From Perkinsus chesapeaki (taxonomy: Eukaryota > Perkinsozoa > Perkinsida > Perkinsidae): a stretch of 33,124 bases of DNA. This document shows, piece after piece, positions 1 to 10,914 of this stretch. The stretch covers positions 7,009 through 40,132 of the forward strand of contig JAAPAO010000317.1 in assembly GCA_013115145.1 (NCBI GenBank). The letters are read 5' to 3'. Numbering within the stretch: position 1 is the first letter of the stretch; each line of letters opens with the position of its first letter. The notes below the pieces were generated by a model that worked only from the letters and a program-made list of their open reading frames with translations, made no database searches and was not told the DNA's origin. The translations under genes were made by a program, and so were the position numbers.

Positions 1-140
1 CCCTTCTTTATTAATATGACTACCACCATCATCATTATCCTTATTATTATCCCCTTCTTTATTAATATGACTACCACCATCATCATTATCCTTATTATTA
101 TCCCCTTCTTTATTAATATGACTACCATCATCATTATTAT
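1..140 (-). repeat. 51-bp tandem repeat, about 2.7 copies, coding on the - strand
   Basis: Two identical 51-bp units occupy 1-51 and 52-102. A third, partial and diverged copy starts at 103. The period is a multiple of three, and on the - strand each unit encodes 17 residues rich in Asp, Asn and Gly, in frame with the upstream exons. The array touches the window edge, so its true copy number is unknown. Confidence 0.9.
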
Positions 141-1394
141 TAACACTATAATCATACTTTGTTGTTATCCTATATTATTAATATTTTCTTTATCTTCCGT
201 TCTATATTTAATTATTATTAATACTTATAGTATTACCTTACAGGTACTGGCGGCTTTCTTATTGCCTTATCCTCTATTACCCATCTATTACCCATCTTTA
301 TAGCCTTATCCCTTCTATATTTAATATCATTAATCTATTATTATTAATATTATAACAACACTTATTATTATTTCCCACCTCTATTTCCCTTTTATTATTA
401 TATTCTCTTATATTATTTCGGACCTTATTTAAGGCTACCCTTCCTCTACTGGCAGCTACAGTATCCCAATCATTATAAGGTAACCTTCTTTTATCCCCTT
501 CACTATTGTATTCCATTTCTACATTTTTATTATTATCATCACTAATATGATAGGCAGTACTAGCGTATCGAGTTAATAGGTTTTCTGTAATACAAGTAGT
601 CCTATAATAGTAATATACATTATTTATAGTTATATAGTCATTATACTGATTATACTTACTTATTATTAACTGATCTTTTATCCATGTTTATAAATATATC
701 ATCATTAGGATATAATAAGGGTTTTTTTACTTTATATGTAGTTGATAACCTTAACAATCATATTATTAATATTATATTATTATATATATTATTACTTATT
801 AGCATCATATCTAGCCATAATAATCCTCTCTATATTATTATTATCTTCTACTTCTTTCTTCAATCTTTCCCTATTAATAGCCTTCCGTGCACTATTATAC
901 CTGATAATAGAATATCCATAATAATACTGATAATAATATATAATAATTAATACCTTTCCTTTATTATATCACAATCTATATCTTTCTTGTCCCATTTACC
1001 AATATCTCGTAATGCTGTATTATGGCCTTCATTTAATGATACCTATTATATTATATTTACACAGTTTAATTATTAATCTTATAATATCACCTTTATACCA
1101 TCTCTTGTTTTAATTAATTCCTTTAATTCTTCCTTATGTTTATTTATCGTATTTATTATATTATAATCTTCATTATTCCTATTACTAATAACTCTATCTA
1201 TCTTATTCCTTGATACCCTATAATCATAATACCCTATAATCCTATTATACCCCCATTACCGACTATTACAGTCTTTTGGATCGTATCTTCTCCCCTTGTC
1301 TAACTATCCTCAATCTATTACGTCTTTCATTCAATCTATTACATCGTATGGCATCGTCTGCTTCAGTAGGTGATAATCGTATTACTTTACTCAT
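1..1394 (-). CDS. Unrecognised basic, Asn-rich protein, 5' part of gene (3' end beyond window)
   Basis: The start codon is the ATG at 1394-1392, reading MSKVIRLSPTEADDAIRC. About seven introns of the window's usual type can be removed on this strand to leave one open frame. The first 150 residues are charged and probably helical. A later exon contains KKPLLYPNDDIF, then ENLLTRYASTAYHI, RLPYNDWDTVAASRGR and KPPVPYDY. The frame then enters a 17-residue repeat (DNNKDNDDGGSHINKEG) encoded by the 51-bp repeat at the left edge, where the window ends. I do not recognise the family. The conserved-looking blocks and clean splicing indicate a real gene. Exon boundaries are by-eye estimates, and one acceptor (before YDYS) is an AAG rather than TAG. 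It is divergent from PIG-X, with the tRNA-Ala gene in the gap. Confidence 0.65.
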
Positions 1395-1453
1395 TATAAC
1401 AACCGGTACAACAATACATCTGTCTATCACATGAAGTACAATCAGCTGTCTAT

Positions 1454-1458
1454 AAAAA
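1454..1458 (-). terminator. Pol III T-run terminator of tRNA-Ala
   Basis: Five consecutive A on the + strand (TTTTT on the transcribed - strand) begin two bases after the end of the tRNA, as expected for RNA polymerase III termination. Confidence 0.8.
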
Positions 1459-1459
1459 T

Positions 1460-1531
1460 GGAGAACCCGGGCATCGATCCCGGTGCCTCTCGCTTGCTAA
1501 GCGAGCGCTCTACCATTTGAGCTAGTCCCCC
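1460..1531 (-). tRNA. tRNA-Ala (anticodon AGC)
   Basis: Read on the - strand, the 72 nt fold into a full cloverleaf. The 7-bp acceptor stem is GGGGGAC with GTTCTCC (two G-U pairs). The D arm is GCTC-AAATGGTA-GAGC, and the anticodon stem CTCGC/GCGAG encloses loop TTAGCAA with anticodon AGC. The T arm is CCGGG-ATCGATG-CCCGG, with A at position 54 as in many eukaryotic tRNA-Ala. There is no intron. A run of five T follows on the - strand (1458-1454), a good Pol III terminator. The gene sits in the 264-bp space between two divergent protein genes. Confidence 0.97.
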
Positions 1532-1658
1532 ATAATAAATTTATATTGCATGAATGGCTGGGTGGGTTATCTCTCTTATACTGGCTAAACCAGTGGAGTT
1601 AGGTAATGTGTGTACTATACTGTCCCTAAGCAGTTGTTCCCATTGTTATGGTATTCGA

Positions 1659-3470
1659 ATGTTATCATTCAACCAACATCATCATTATTTTCCTACATTA
1701 ATATTAGCATTAATATTATTTTATAATAATATAATAGTAGCTGAGTCATATGATGATATTATGGATGATGATAATAAGTGTTTGGGTGCTAATATAATTA
1801 CACGTGGTAGTATACGAAAACCTGATGGACCACAAGTGGTAATAATAATATGGTTAAATATTATTTATAATATATAGTAATATTATCAGACACTATTCCA
1901 TTTTAATAATGATATACCATCTATTAACGATAACCACAACAATGATGATGATGATATACCATTTATGTTATATGCATCAGTACTTAGTGTTAGTGAAGGC
2001 CCTTATTGGTCCCCAGCGTTATTACCTCCAGGACTTAGTTGTAATAATATATAATAACTCTTGTTATTATGATGATCATTAGGTTTATCTTATAATGATA
2101 CCATTACTGAGAGGCTATTCCCATTCAAAGATAGCCTAAATACAGCTTTACCAACTAAATTTAAATTGTCCAATAATATATCAGCTATTGTTGTAATAAG
2201 ATGATGCTTATTTAGTGTTATATATTATTATTATTATTAGTTACATAGTGCGGATGTTGCATCTGCTACTGGTATGCCATTATCAAGATTAATATCTGAA
2301 TTAGCTGCTAAAGATGATATGACTGATGTACGTCAAAAATATGGTTGTCAAAGGCTTTTATCATATACACAAACAGAGAAGGGTGTTACTGTAATATACA
2401 TTATATTATTAGATTATAGACAACTATATTATTAGATATTAGCTGAATCATGTACACTACTATCACCCATGTGTGAGTTAAAATATATTAAAGGTCCTAC
2501 ACAAACATGTTCATTAAAACATGAAAAAAGAGGTAATAATATGATTATATAATATTATTAATTGATTATAGTAATTAGAAATATATGGTACTGGATCACA
2601 TAGAGAACTATATACTAGCCTTAAAGGGGATGAAGGGGGGTCAACAAATATAGGTAATAATTATGTTATAGTATTATCTACTAATATAGTATTATTACTA
2701 TCATCAGCACTTGAATGGTTACCAGCTGAATTATTTGTTGATCCAGATGAGCTATATGATAATAATATGTATGGTGATACATACCCATTAACTAAAGTTG
2801 TAATAATAATAATAAGTTGGATATATTATTATTATAATTATTATAGGATATTGAAGTACCATCATTTATGAATTATCCCTTACCAGTTATAAGTGATAAA
2901 TATCCAATACCAGTACATACTAGATATACTAGACCAGATTGTCAGAAACCATTTGAGAATAATAAATCAATAATAGATGCACAAAGATGTGATGGACATT
3001 ATAGTAATAATAATAATAATATACAGCATAAGCAGCATCAGCTACTTGTTTTATTAAATAATAATAGGAGCATGGATAACATCACCAATATGGTTAGTAT
3101 CTAATACATCCTCATCATCATCCTGTGCAGCTGAAAAGAATAATATTTATAATGAGCTCAATATTAATAGTAAAATAGGAGGATTAAATATATTATTTAA
3201 TAATAATACTACATTAATACCATTATGTGTAATAATAATATTTATTAATAGAGGTTATTATAGTATTATTATAGGTTATACCATCAAATCCATTAGATAT
3301 ATCTATACCATCTGGAGATAGCAATGTAATATATATATTATAGGGAGATATATTATTATTATTATTAGGTGCGTGAATTTATATTATGGTGTTCTGGTAT
3401 AATAGTAATAATCGGTGGTATAATAGTTATATCTAGTATTATTAAATATTCCCCCTTAAAGACTGATTAA
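1659..3470 (+). CDS. PIGX: PIG-X/Pbn1-like subunit of GPI mannosyltransferase I (11 exons)
   Basis: PIG-X (Pbn1 in yeast) stabilises PIG-M, the ER enzyme that adds the first mannose to the GPI precursor. Ten introns of about 40-65 nt can be removed. I start at ATG 1659, which begins a signal peptide (MLSFNQHHHYFPTLILALIL); an in-frame ATG at 1554 lies upstream. The family hallmarks are clear: HRELYTSL, then LEWLPAELFVDPDELY, DIEVPSF, and IPVHTRYTRPD, matching the animal pattern HREL / MPAGLYVDPYEL / DIEAPNYL / LPVHCRYHRP. The last exon gives one membrane span ending IIKYSPLKTD. The spliced product is roughly 430 residues, longer than the about 258 of human, with extra N-terminal lumenal sequence. 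The topology (signal peptide, lumenal domain, C-terminal anchor) fits the family. The identification is confident; individual splice sites were inferred by eye. Confidence 0.88.
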
Positions 3471-3540
3471 TAATAATATGTTGCTGTTTCTATTAATAAT
3501 GCTGTTATTGTTATTATTATTATATATATAAAGACTATTT

Positions 3541-4311
3541 ATGACTTATTTTGCATTATTTAACACCAGGCAACAACTATCATCATCAACATCAATAACA
3601 GTATGTGAGATATGTTGTGAATGTTATGGTACAATAAATCGTAGACCAATGGTAATAGTATCTTAAGGTTGAGCTAGTAAGATGCATAATAGGTTGTTTT
3701 AATTCTTAGATACTAGTTAGCTGTGGTCATACTATATGTGAGATGTGTTTAGATTCTCTAATAGCACATTCATTAGATGATCCCAGTAGTAATAATGATA
3801 TATATGATTTACAAACTGGGATTAATAAATTAAATCCGAATGCTACCATAAGGTGCCCATTTTGCCGGTAGTAATAATATATTAATTACACTATTATTAT
3901 TAATGTCAATGTTGATGTTATTATTATTTATAGAGAACATACTGAGATAGCCTCCATTCGACCCAATTATGTACTTATACAGAATAATCAACAACAAACA
4001 AGGAGAAGGGGGAGCAGGAGGGAAGGGGATGATAAGGATAATAATAAAAGGTAATAATAATATTTAATAACTTATTATTATTATTAATAGTATATCATCA
4101 TTAAATATATGTAGTAGATTTATTAGTAGTATTAATACATATCTACCAATAAATGGATTATGTTGTGAGTTTAAAAGAAGTAAACCACCACCACCATCAC
4201 CACCAACACCAACACCAACACCACCAACACCAACAACAGCAACAGCAGCAACAACAGCAACAACAGCAACAGCAGCAACAACAGCAGCAACAGCAACAAC
4301 AACAGCAGCAA

Positions 4312-4357
<46 letters not shown>

Positions 4358-4400
4358 GGCAGCAGCAACAGCAGTAGTAGTAGCATCACCCTGTAGTTGA
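3541..4400 (+). CDS. RING-finger protein, probable E3 ubiquitin ligase, with Pro/Thr/Ala repeat tail
   Basis: Four exons (3541-3651, 3710-3867, 3934-4050, 4091-4400) sum to 696 nt and give 231 residues. The RING motif is split over exons 1 and 2: CEICCECYG, then VSCGHTICEMCLDSL, then RCPFCR, a C3HC4-type zinc-binding arrangement near the N-terminus. A basic linker (TRRRGSRR) follows. The tail is read from a CAA/CAG-like tract in the ACA/GCA frame, so it is Pro-Thr then Thr-Ala rich, ending VVVASPCS before TGA. No substrate-recognition domain is visible. RING proteins of this kind usually act as E3 ligases; that role is inferred from the RING alone. It lies 70 bp after PIG-X on the same strand. 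Confidence 0.85.
4188..4377 (+). repeat. Degenerate CAC/CAA/CAG trinucleotide tract coding Pro/Thr/Ala
   Basis: This is about 190 bp of CAC, then mixed CAA and CAG triplets. It lies in the last exon of the RING gene. The +1 reading would give a long polyglutamine, but the spliced frame reads CCA/ACA/GCA, that is Pro, Thr and Ala. CAA/CAG interruptions alternate irregularly. Confidence 0.9.
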
Positions 4401-4603
4401 TAATGGATAAAAAGAATAATGGATAATAATAAAGGGGCATAACAGAGGATGAGGAGAGGAAGGAATAATAGTAGGAATGATAATAATAATAAAGATATAC
4501 TATTAATAAGTGGTGGTGGTGGTCTCATTTATTATTATTATTTAGTTGTTATAATAATTATTATCTTTGTTGTTCTTGTTCCTCATTATTATCATTTTCC
4601 CTA

Positions 4604-5369
4604 ATGTCATCATCCTCATCGTTATCGACTTGTACTAACAATAAGAGTATTAGCAAATTAGAATATATATCATATAGAGATGAGAAAGATTTAGAAGCCT
4701 TAAGTGAATTAATACAGAAGGATTTATCTGAGCCTTATTCGGTATTCACTTACCGTTACTTTGTTAATCAATGGCCACAATTAACAATGATGGTAATATA
4801 AGTAGTAGCATTATTAATAATATTATATCTATTGTAGTGTATGGATAATAATGATATAATAGGATGTATTGTATGTAGATTAGATGATCATAAAAACAGT
4901 AATAATTCATCAACTACTAGAAGGGGGTAGTAATAATAATACAGTATATAATATATTATTAATATAGGTATATAGCAATGCTAACAGTTAATAATGAATA
5001 TAGGGGCCAACATATAGGTACACATATGGTAGAATTAATATTACAGAGGATGAATAAAATGAATGCTGATGAGGTAGTAGTAGTAGTATCATTATTATTA
5101 TTATTGTTATTGTTAGTGTGTATTAGAGGCTGAGATAAGTAATAAAGCTGCTTTGGGATTATATCATAAATTAGGCTTTATTAAGACTAAACATTTACCA
5201 AGGTAATAGTAGAATTAATAATAATTGTATATTATTATAATACTATAATAATAGATACTATCTTAATGGATCTGATGCATATAGACTTAAATATTATTTT
5301 ATGAAAAATAATAATAAAGAAGATAAGGAAGAGGGGAATGATGATGATGTTGATGATGATAAGGAATAA
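4604..5369 (+). CDS. NAA30: N-alpha-acetyltransferase 30 (NatC catalytic subunit, MAK3)
   Basis: Five exons (4604-4792, 4838-4926, 4968-5073, 5117-5202, 5255-5369) sum to 585 nt, 194 residues. NAA30 acetylates N-terminal Met of proteins starting Met-hydrophobic, co-translationally, in the NatC complex. It is a single GNAT domain with strong family landmarks: KDLSEPYSVFTYRYFVNQWPQL, IIGCIVCRLD, GYIAMLTVNNEYRGQHIGT, EAEISNKAALGLYHKLGF and RYYLNGSDAYRLKYYF. The acetyl-CoA loop reads RGQHIG where many members have R-x-x-G-x-G/A, so the first Gly is His. The C-terminus is a short acidic Asp/Glu tail. The identification is very secure. Confidence 0.95.
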
Positions 5370-5506
5370 GGAATAATAATGATAATAACCAACAAGAAGT
5401 ATTATATTGTTTCTATACTAATAATAATAAGTATTATAACTATTTAGTTTGTATAGTTATTACATTATAATTATGTATGTTATACCATAGTTGAGTAGTC
5501 TAATAA

Positions 5507-6202
5507 ATGTCAACAGGAAGCTATGTTAACCGTAGAGGTGGTGATGATGTAACAAAATTGAATAATGTTGTGATACGAACGATGGATGAGAAGGAACAAA
5601 GGGAGTTTATAAGAAATATGAAAGATATTATAGATGGGTGTAGCAAAAGATGGAGAGAATATCAATTATTATTAACATTATTAACAATGAGTTGGTATAC
5701 AGTGGCATTAATACAAGAAATAAGCGGTATAATATTAACTAATATCAATTGGAGATTATCTGTTATACAATTAATAATATCATTTATAGCATCACCATCT
5801 ATACCTTTATTATATCCATCACCTTATCATTATATACCAATAACATTATTATCTATATACATTATAATATCATCATTAATAAATACATATAATATATCTA
5901 TTATGGATCATGAAGATGCAGTCAAAGAAAGGATTAATAAAAGAATAACAATTAAAACATTCACTATTATAATTATTTATATAATTATATGGATAATATC
6001 TTATAGGTAGTAATATGATATTTAATTATCTTTATTATTAATAATTAGTACATCCTTCTCATCCTCTACAACTACTACTACCAACAGCAGCAGCAGCGGC
6101 AGCATTATATTAATAAGAAGTTGGGTATTACTATTAGCAGCACCAATAACATCATTATTTGGATTATTTGTACAACATTCTATATATAATGCTCATTTGT
6201 AA
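5507..6202 (+). CDS. Unrecognised multi-span membrane protein, two exons
   Basis: Exons 5507-6006 and 6049-6202 join in frame (654 nt, 217 residues). The first 65 residues are hydrophilic and charged (DEKEQREFIRNMKDIIDGC). About four hydrophobic spans follow: YQLLLTLLTMSWYTVALI, a segment around LSVIQLIISFIA, PITLLSIYIIISSLI, and FTIIIIYIIIWIISY. After a Ser/Thr-rich loop there is a fifth segment, RSWVLLLAAPITSLFGLFV. The layout suggests an endomembrane protein. The start of the first span vaguely recalls CNEP1R1 (TMEM188), but the extra spans do not fit and I do not assign it. Confidence 0.75.
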
Positions 6203-6411
6203 TAATAATAATAAAAGCTAGGTAATTATTAGTATATATTTCAGAGGTATACTAAAACTAAGTCAACTAAAGTACAGCAGTAGCAGTAGCTGAAATGAAC
6301 AGTAACGTGAGCTTTAAAAACGTCATCATTAATTGTGAACTATGTTGTGTTGAAGATTATTATTATCAGTGATAGGAATAATAATAACATTATCATACCA
6401 CCCCCACCATT

Positions 6412-7465
6412 ATGAAAAGAAGTAGGAGATGTAAGGGTAAATGGTTAAGTGTATTAATATTAATTGGTATAATATATACAAATCCAATAATAATAATAAA
6501 TAGCTGTTTATTATTATTAAAACCGTGTAATAATACTACCTCTATGACACTTGAACCATTTGGAGATGATAATTATGGTATACATGCATTTCATAATACA
6601 ATTAATACGTTAATAACATCATCATCACCAACAAGAAGAAATGACAGGAGAAGGCAACACGATACTAATTATGATATGACTAGTATTAATACTAACAGCG
6701 TTAGCAGCAATCGAAGAATGAGTGCCGCATTGCTATCAGCATGGGCATTATCAATTAATAATAATGGTAATTATATATTAAATAATAGGATAATATTATT
6801 ACTATGTTATTAGATAATTATTATCATCATAAACCATCATATACAAGTAGTAGTATATTAGGAAAATATAATAGAACAGTTATGTTTTATAGTCCTTATG
6901 TAGTTATAATGATAATGAATAATAGACAATAATAATGATAATAGGTACCACAATGTAAATATGTATTAAGTAAATTAAAGGATAGTTATGGTTTAGTTAA
7001 AGAATCACCATTATTACTTGATATATCCATAAATCCATTAAATGAGAAATTATGGCGTAATATATCATCAAGGTTATGTGGCGGAATGATGGTATTACCA
7101 ATAATGTAATAATACTATAATATAGCATTATTATTAATAGTAGTAGTATTAGTTATACCGTATATAATTATTATTAGATATGATATTAATACTGGTTATG
7201 CATTATGTGGTGATAGTGATATATTATCTATAGCATTATGGTCTAAAGGGTAATATATACTTACTATATAGATAGGATGATTAAGTAGTAGTATTATTAT
7301 ATTAATAATATTGTTAGTTATCCTCCTATACCTAATAAAAGTATTAAATATCTCAGAGGTGGTGGTAGACATATTGATTATGGAGCAGATGATATTAATA
7401 ATAGATCATTTAATGACTGGTTTAAGTTAATATTACAATCCTTTCATATACTACGTATTACTTAA
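6412..7465 (+). CDS. Secretory thioredoxin/PDI-like protein with VPQC in place of CxxC
   Basis: Five exons (6412-6766, 6814-6899, 6945-7105, 7178-7249, 7318-7465) sum to 822 nt, 273 residues. The N-terminus has a basic stretch and a hydrophobic segment (WLSVLILIGIIYTNPIIIIN), a signal peptide or anchor. After a low-complexity linker, VMFYSPYVPQCKYVLSKL aligns position for position with the PDI active site FYAPWCGHCK, but the first Cys is Val. Later LPIIYD could supply the cis-Pro loop, and KYLRGGGRHIDYG...FNDWFKLIL resembles the PDI end pattern (Y-x-G-x-R, then WF). Thioredoxin-fold ER proteins act on disulfides or as chaperones; with only one Cys it cannot form the usual active-site disulfide. 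Fold assignment is moderate, the gene model good. Confidence 0.75.
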
Positions 7466-7548
7466 TGATGTTTCTAACAACAATAACTGTGATGAGGTTG
7501 GTGATGTGTTAATAGTTATAATAATAATGTCATTAATGATGCTGTAGA

Positions 7549-10385
7549 ATGTCTAAATTAATAAGTGATATAATATATGAATTATTATTATCATCATCAT
7601 CTAGTAAGATATTGATATTATCATTATGGATAACTGGTATAATATGGTTAAGTATATTTAATGTATTAGATAGGTGATGATATATTATTATAATATTCTT
7701 ATTAATAGTTATTATTATACATCAATTTAGACCTACTGAAATAGAGGAGCATTCCTTAGCACCTGGATTAACACCATTTACCTTTGATAACCCCTTAAAG
7801 TAGTAGTGAGCTTATTAAGTAGTAGTAGTATACAAGTAATTATTATTAGATATGAATATTGGAGCAATGAATTAATGTCACGTAGAGGAGGTATTATTGA
7901 TGTCCCTACATATAACTTTACTACCATACAAGGTGAAGGTGGTAGTAGTTATGATGATGATATTATTATTATTAACACTATTATTACAATATATTATAGA
8001 TACATCATCATCATCATCTTCATCTTCATCTTCTTCATCATCACCATTACCATTCAGTATAATACAAAGCAAAAGAGGCGATGGTAGAGAATCTGTTGTT
8101 GTGGTAGTAGTAGTAATTAATAGTAATTAATAAAATTATTATTAGTAACGTCGTCGTTTATTATTATTAGGTTGTAAGTGGTGATGATATTGAACATATT
8201 GAAGCGTTTGGATCAACTTTAACACGTTTATTCAATACCGTACAATGGCTCTCGAAAGATGTTATTATTTTATTTGCTATTGATAATAATGTATATTCTG
8301 TTAATGAATGGCTCCAAGGGTAACGATTAATATTATATTATTATCATATTTGTAAGTATTAATTGTTATTATTAGTATTACAATGCGTGAATATAGTAAA
8401 GACTGTGATATACCCGATATAGGTATAATAAGGCAATGTGTAGTTATTGATATTACTATGGATAAGTAATAATAATAATAATAATCATAATATACTTATT
8501 AATAATAATAGCATATTCATTTAGAGGTAATGGTGTATTAATAGAGTATGATGGTATTAATGGTATACAAGTTAATCAAGATTGGCCAAATGCTTATATT
8601 ATTGAAGCTAAACGTACTATTATTTAAAGCTACTACTTATAAAAAAATAACAACCATTATACTACTACAAGCAATAATAATAATAATCATATTGTTGTTG
8701 TTATTATTATTAGGTTGTGGTTTAGAAGTTAATATTAATAATATATGGCAAACTGTTATTAAACAATCAATAAATGGTAATGTTAATTCATTACATTCAC
8801 CATTTTTAACACAACAAATACCAGCATTTACAGTTAGAACATTCGCTGGAACTAATATTAAAAATGTAGCTAAATCAATAGAAGGTAGTAATAGTAGCAG
8901 GAGCAGGAGGAGGAATAGTGTTGTTATCATGGTCATGGTTATCATTATAGTATTAGGTATTATACATTGTTCATCATCGATGCTACAACAGCTACATCAT
9001 AGTTTTAATGTGTATTTTTATAATACACCATCAACACATGTATCCAATGGTCTATTTTTATATCCAATAATAGCAATATTATCACCAATAATAGCAAAAG
9101 CATTTCAACAACCATTACAACAACAAAAAAGGGTAAGTATTGGTAAGAATGGTATTATTCACTATACTACTATAACTACTAGAGTTGTATTATTATTATT
9201 ACTCTTATTATTATTATTATTATTATTCAGTTATCGTTATATTCTTTTATTATATCATCGTCATTAATAATATGTATTATTTTAACAATTGGAACAACAC
9301 TAATGTATACTATAACACATATCATTACACCTACTGACATAAAGTGTAATAATATGAATAATAATAAAATAATGTTGTTACTAGTTTAATATTGATAAAT
9401 TAATAATGTGTAGGTAATATTAATAAGTATAAGTATAATGATGATAGAAGTAGTATTATTATTATTGGTATATTGATATGTATAGCTATATTAACTACAA
9501 TAACAATAATTATTAATAAACTAATAAATAATAATAAAGGTAAAAATGAATAACACTAATAGGTGTAGTACGTATTAGTATTATTAGTATTAGTAGTAGT
9601 TGTTGTTGTTGTATTTAGATTATTATTATTATAATGTAAGACTATGTTGGACGGATATATCATCATCTGCCTCATTAATATATTTAACATTATTATTACC
9701 TTTAATGTTAATTAATTGGTAATAACAACAACAACATGATGATGATGACTGTTCATATGTTGAATAAATGCATATCTAGTTGTCATTATAATAATTATGC
9801 TACTACTCAGGTCGTTGGTCGTTCCGACAGTATTAATAATAACACCATTTTTAGCATTTGCACATCCATTACAGAAAAGGAAGATGATAATATTAATAAG
9901 TGTCATTGTTATAATAGCAAGTATAATTATTATGATATACAATAACAACAACAAGAAGAAGCAATATGTATTATTATATTATATATTAAATATACTACCC
10001 AAACATATAAATAGCATATATTATAATACATTATTACCATTAGTACCAAATAAATGTAAACAATATATGCCATCAAAGCTTATAGATTTTATAACTAATA
10101 TACCCTTGATTACAGAACAAGAATCATCCAAGGGACTTCAACAACAACAACTTTATTATTTACATGTAATAATGTTAATACATAAAAGTAATTATAATTG
10201 TTGTTATTATATAACAGCAGGATATACTATTAAATTGGTGCGTGAAGGATTGGTTATGTGTAAGGGGATTATTGTTACCAGTATTATGTTATTTAATCAT
10301 ACCATCTATTACATTATGGTTTATCATATCATTCTGTTTAACAACAACAACAACTATTAACAATGATGATAATCTAAGGTGGTGA
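7549..10385 (+). CDS. GPAA1: GPI transamidase subunit GAA1/GPAA1 (14 exons)
   Basis: GAA1 presents the GPI lipid within the ER transamidase that attaches GPI anchors to proteins. Fourteen exons, from 7549-7673 to 10218-10385, sum to 1,920 nt, 639 residues, close to the human 621. There is an N-terminal membrane span (ILILSLWITGIIWLSIFNVL). The lumenal domain contains VQWLSKDVIILFAIDNN and YDGINGIQVNQDWPNAYIIE, matching yeast YDGLNGELPNLDLVN. The conserved MLQQLHHSFNVYFYNTPSTH block (family pattern LHQSFFFYLL) precedes several C-terminal spans, including INWSLVVPTVLIITPFLAFA and GLLLPVLCYLIIPSITLWFI. Introns of about 40-110 nt interrupt all regions. I end at TGA 10383-10385, which gives normal length; an alternative splice beyond it is possible. 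The family call is secure. Confidence 0.92.
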
Positions 10386-10914
10386 TGGTGATGCTCAGTA
10401 TATTGTTGTTATTATTATTCACATTATATTTATTATCAGTTATTTAATAAACAATAAACAAGAATCAAAGAGAAATGGAATACAATCAATCCGTGATATT
10501 ATAATCTTTACATCAATATCAGTTACCATAGGAATCTCTGGAGGTAGTGTAATTACTTGTTATTATTATCATGTTGGTACAATAATAATATAGGTATTAT
10601 ATGGAGAAGTATGACTAGTGCTGGACTCGGTGATATAAACATATAATAACAATGAAAGTATACTACTTTCCAACATCATCATCGTCATCATAATATTATT
10701 ATTGCATTATCTGATAATAATAATAATAGTGGTGTTGTTGTTTTTGTTAATATAACTACTTTCTGTCAACACAAGATTAATTATTATTATTTATAGTGGA
10801 AACTGTGGATTTGGGAATCATCCAAATACCTACTATTGCTACTCGGTATTATACTTATAAGTATTATCAAATATAATAATTATTATTCTGTGTGAGTTGT
10901 TATCATTACTATTA
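10386..10914 (+). other. Space between GPAA1 and KH gene with possible unplaced + strand exons
   Basis: These 529 bp separate convergent genes. They are not plain spacer. An open stretch around 10445-10530 reads SKRNGIQSIRDIIIFTSISV. A segment ending near 10890 reads WKLWIWESSKYLLLLLGIIL, then a short hydrophilic end and TGA. Intron-like GTAGTG...ATATAG and GTGATA...TTATAG boundaries flank them. I could not find phases that join all pieces. They may be an alternative 3' end of GPAA1, a small two-span membrane gene, or decayed exons. Confidence 0.35.

Noticed and set aside
1554-1658. Upstream in-frame ATG for PIG-X
   Set aside because: It would put 35 Cys/Leu-rich residues before a standard signal peptide that starts at 1659. 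It is possible but less likely.
4153-4377. Polyglutamine protein on the + strand and polyleucine ORF on the - strand
   Set aside because: Both are other-frame readings of the RING gene's last exon, which splices in the ACA/GCA frame with a clean TGA stop.
7897-8130. Poly-Ser/Val ORF at 7897-8130 and Asp/Glu ORF on the opposite strand
   Set aside because: They are shadows of GPAA1 exons 3-4 and the intron between them.
10560-10645. Potassium-channel pore-like SAGLGD sequence
   Set aside because: Only a six-residue resemblance to TVGYGD in an unphased fragment, without the flanking pore-helix and channel spans.
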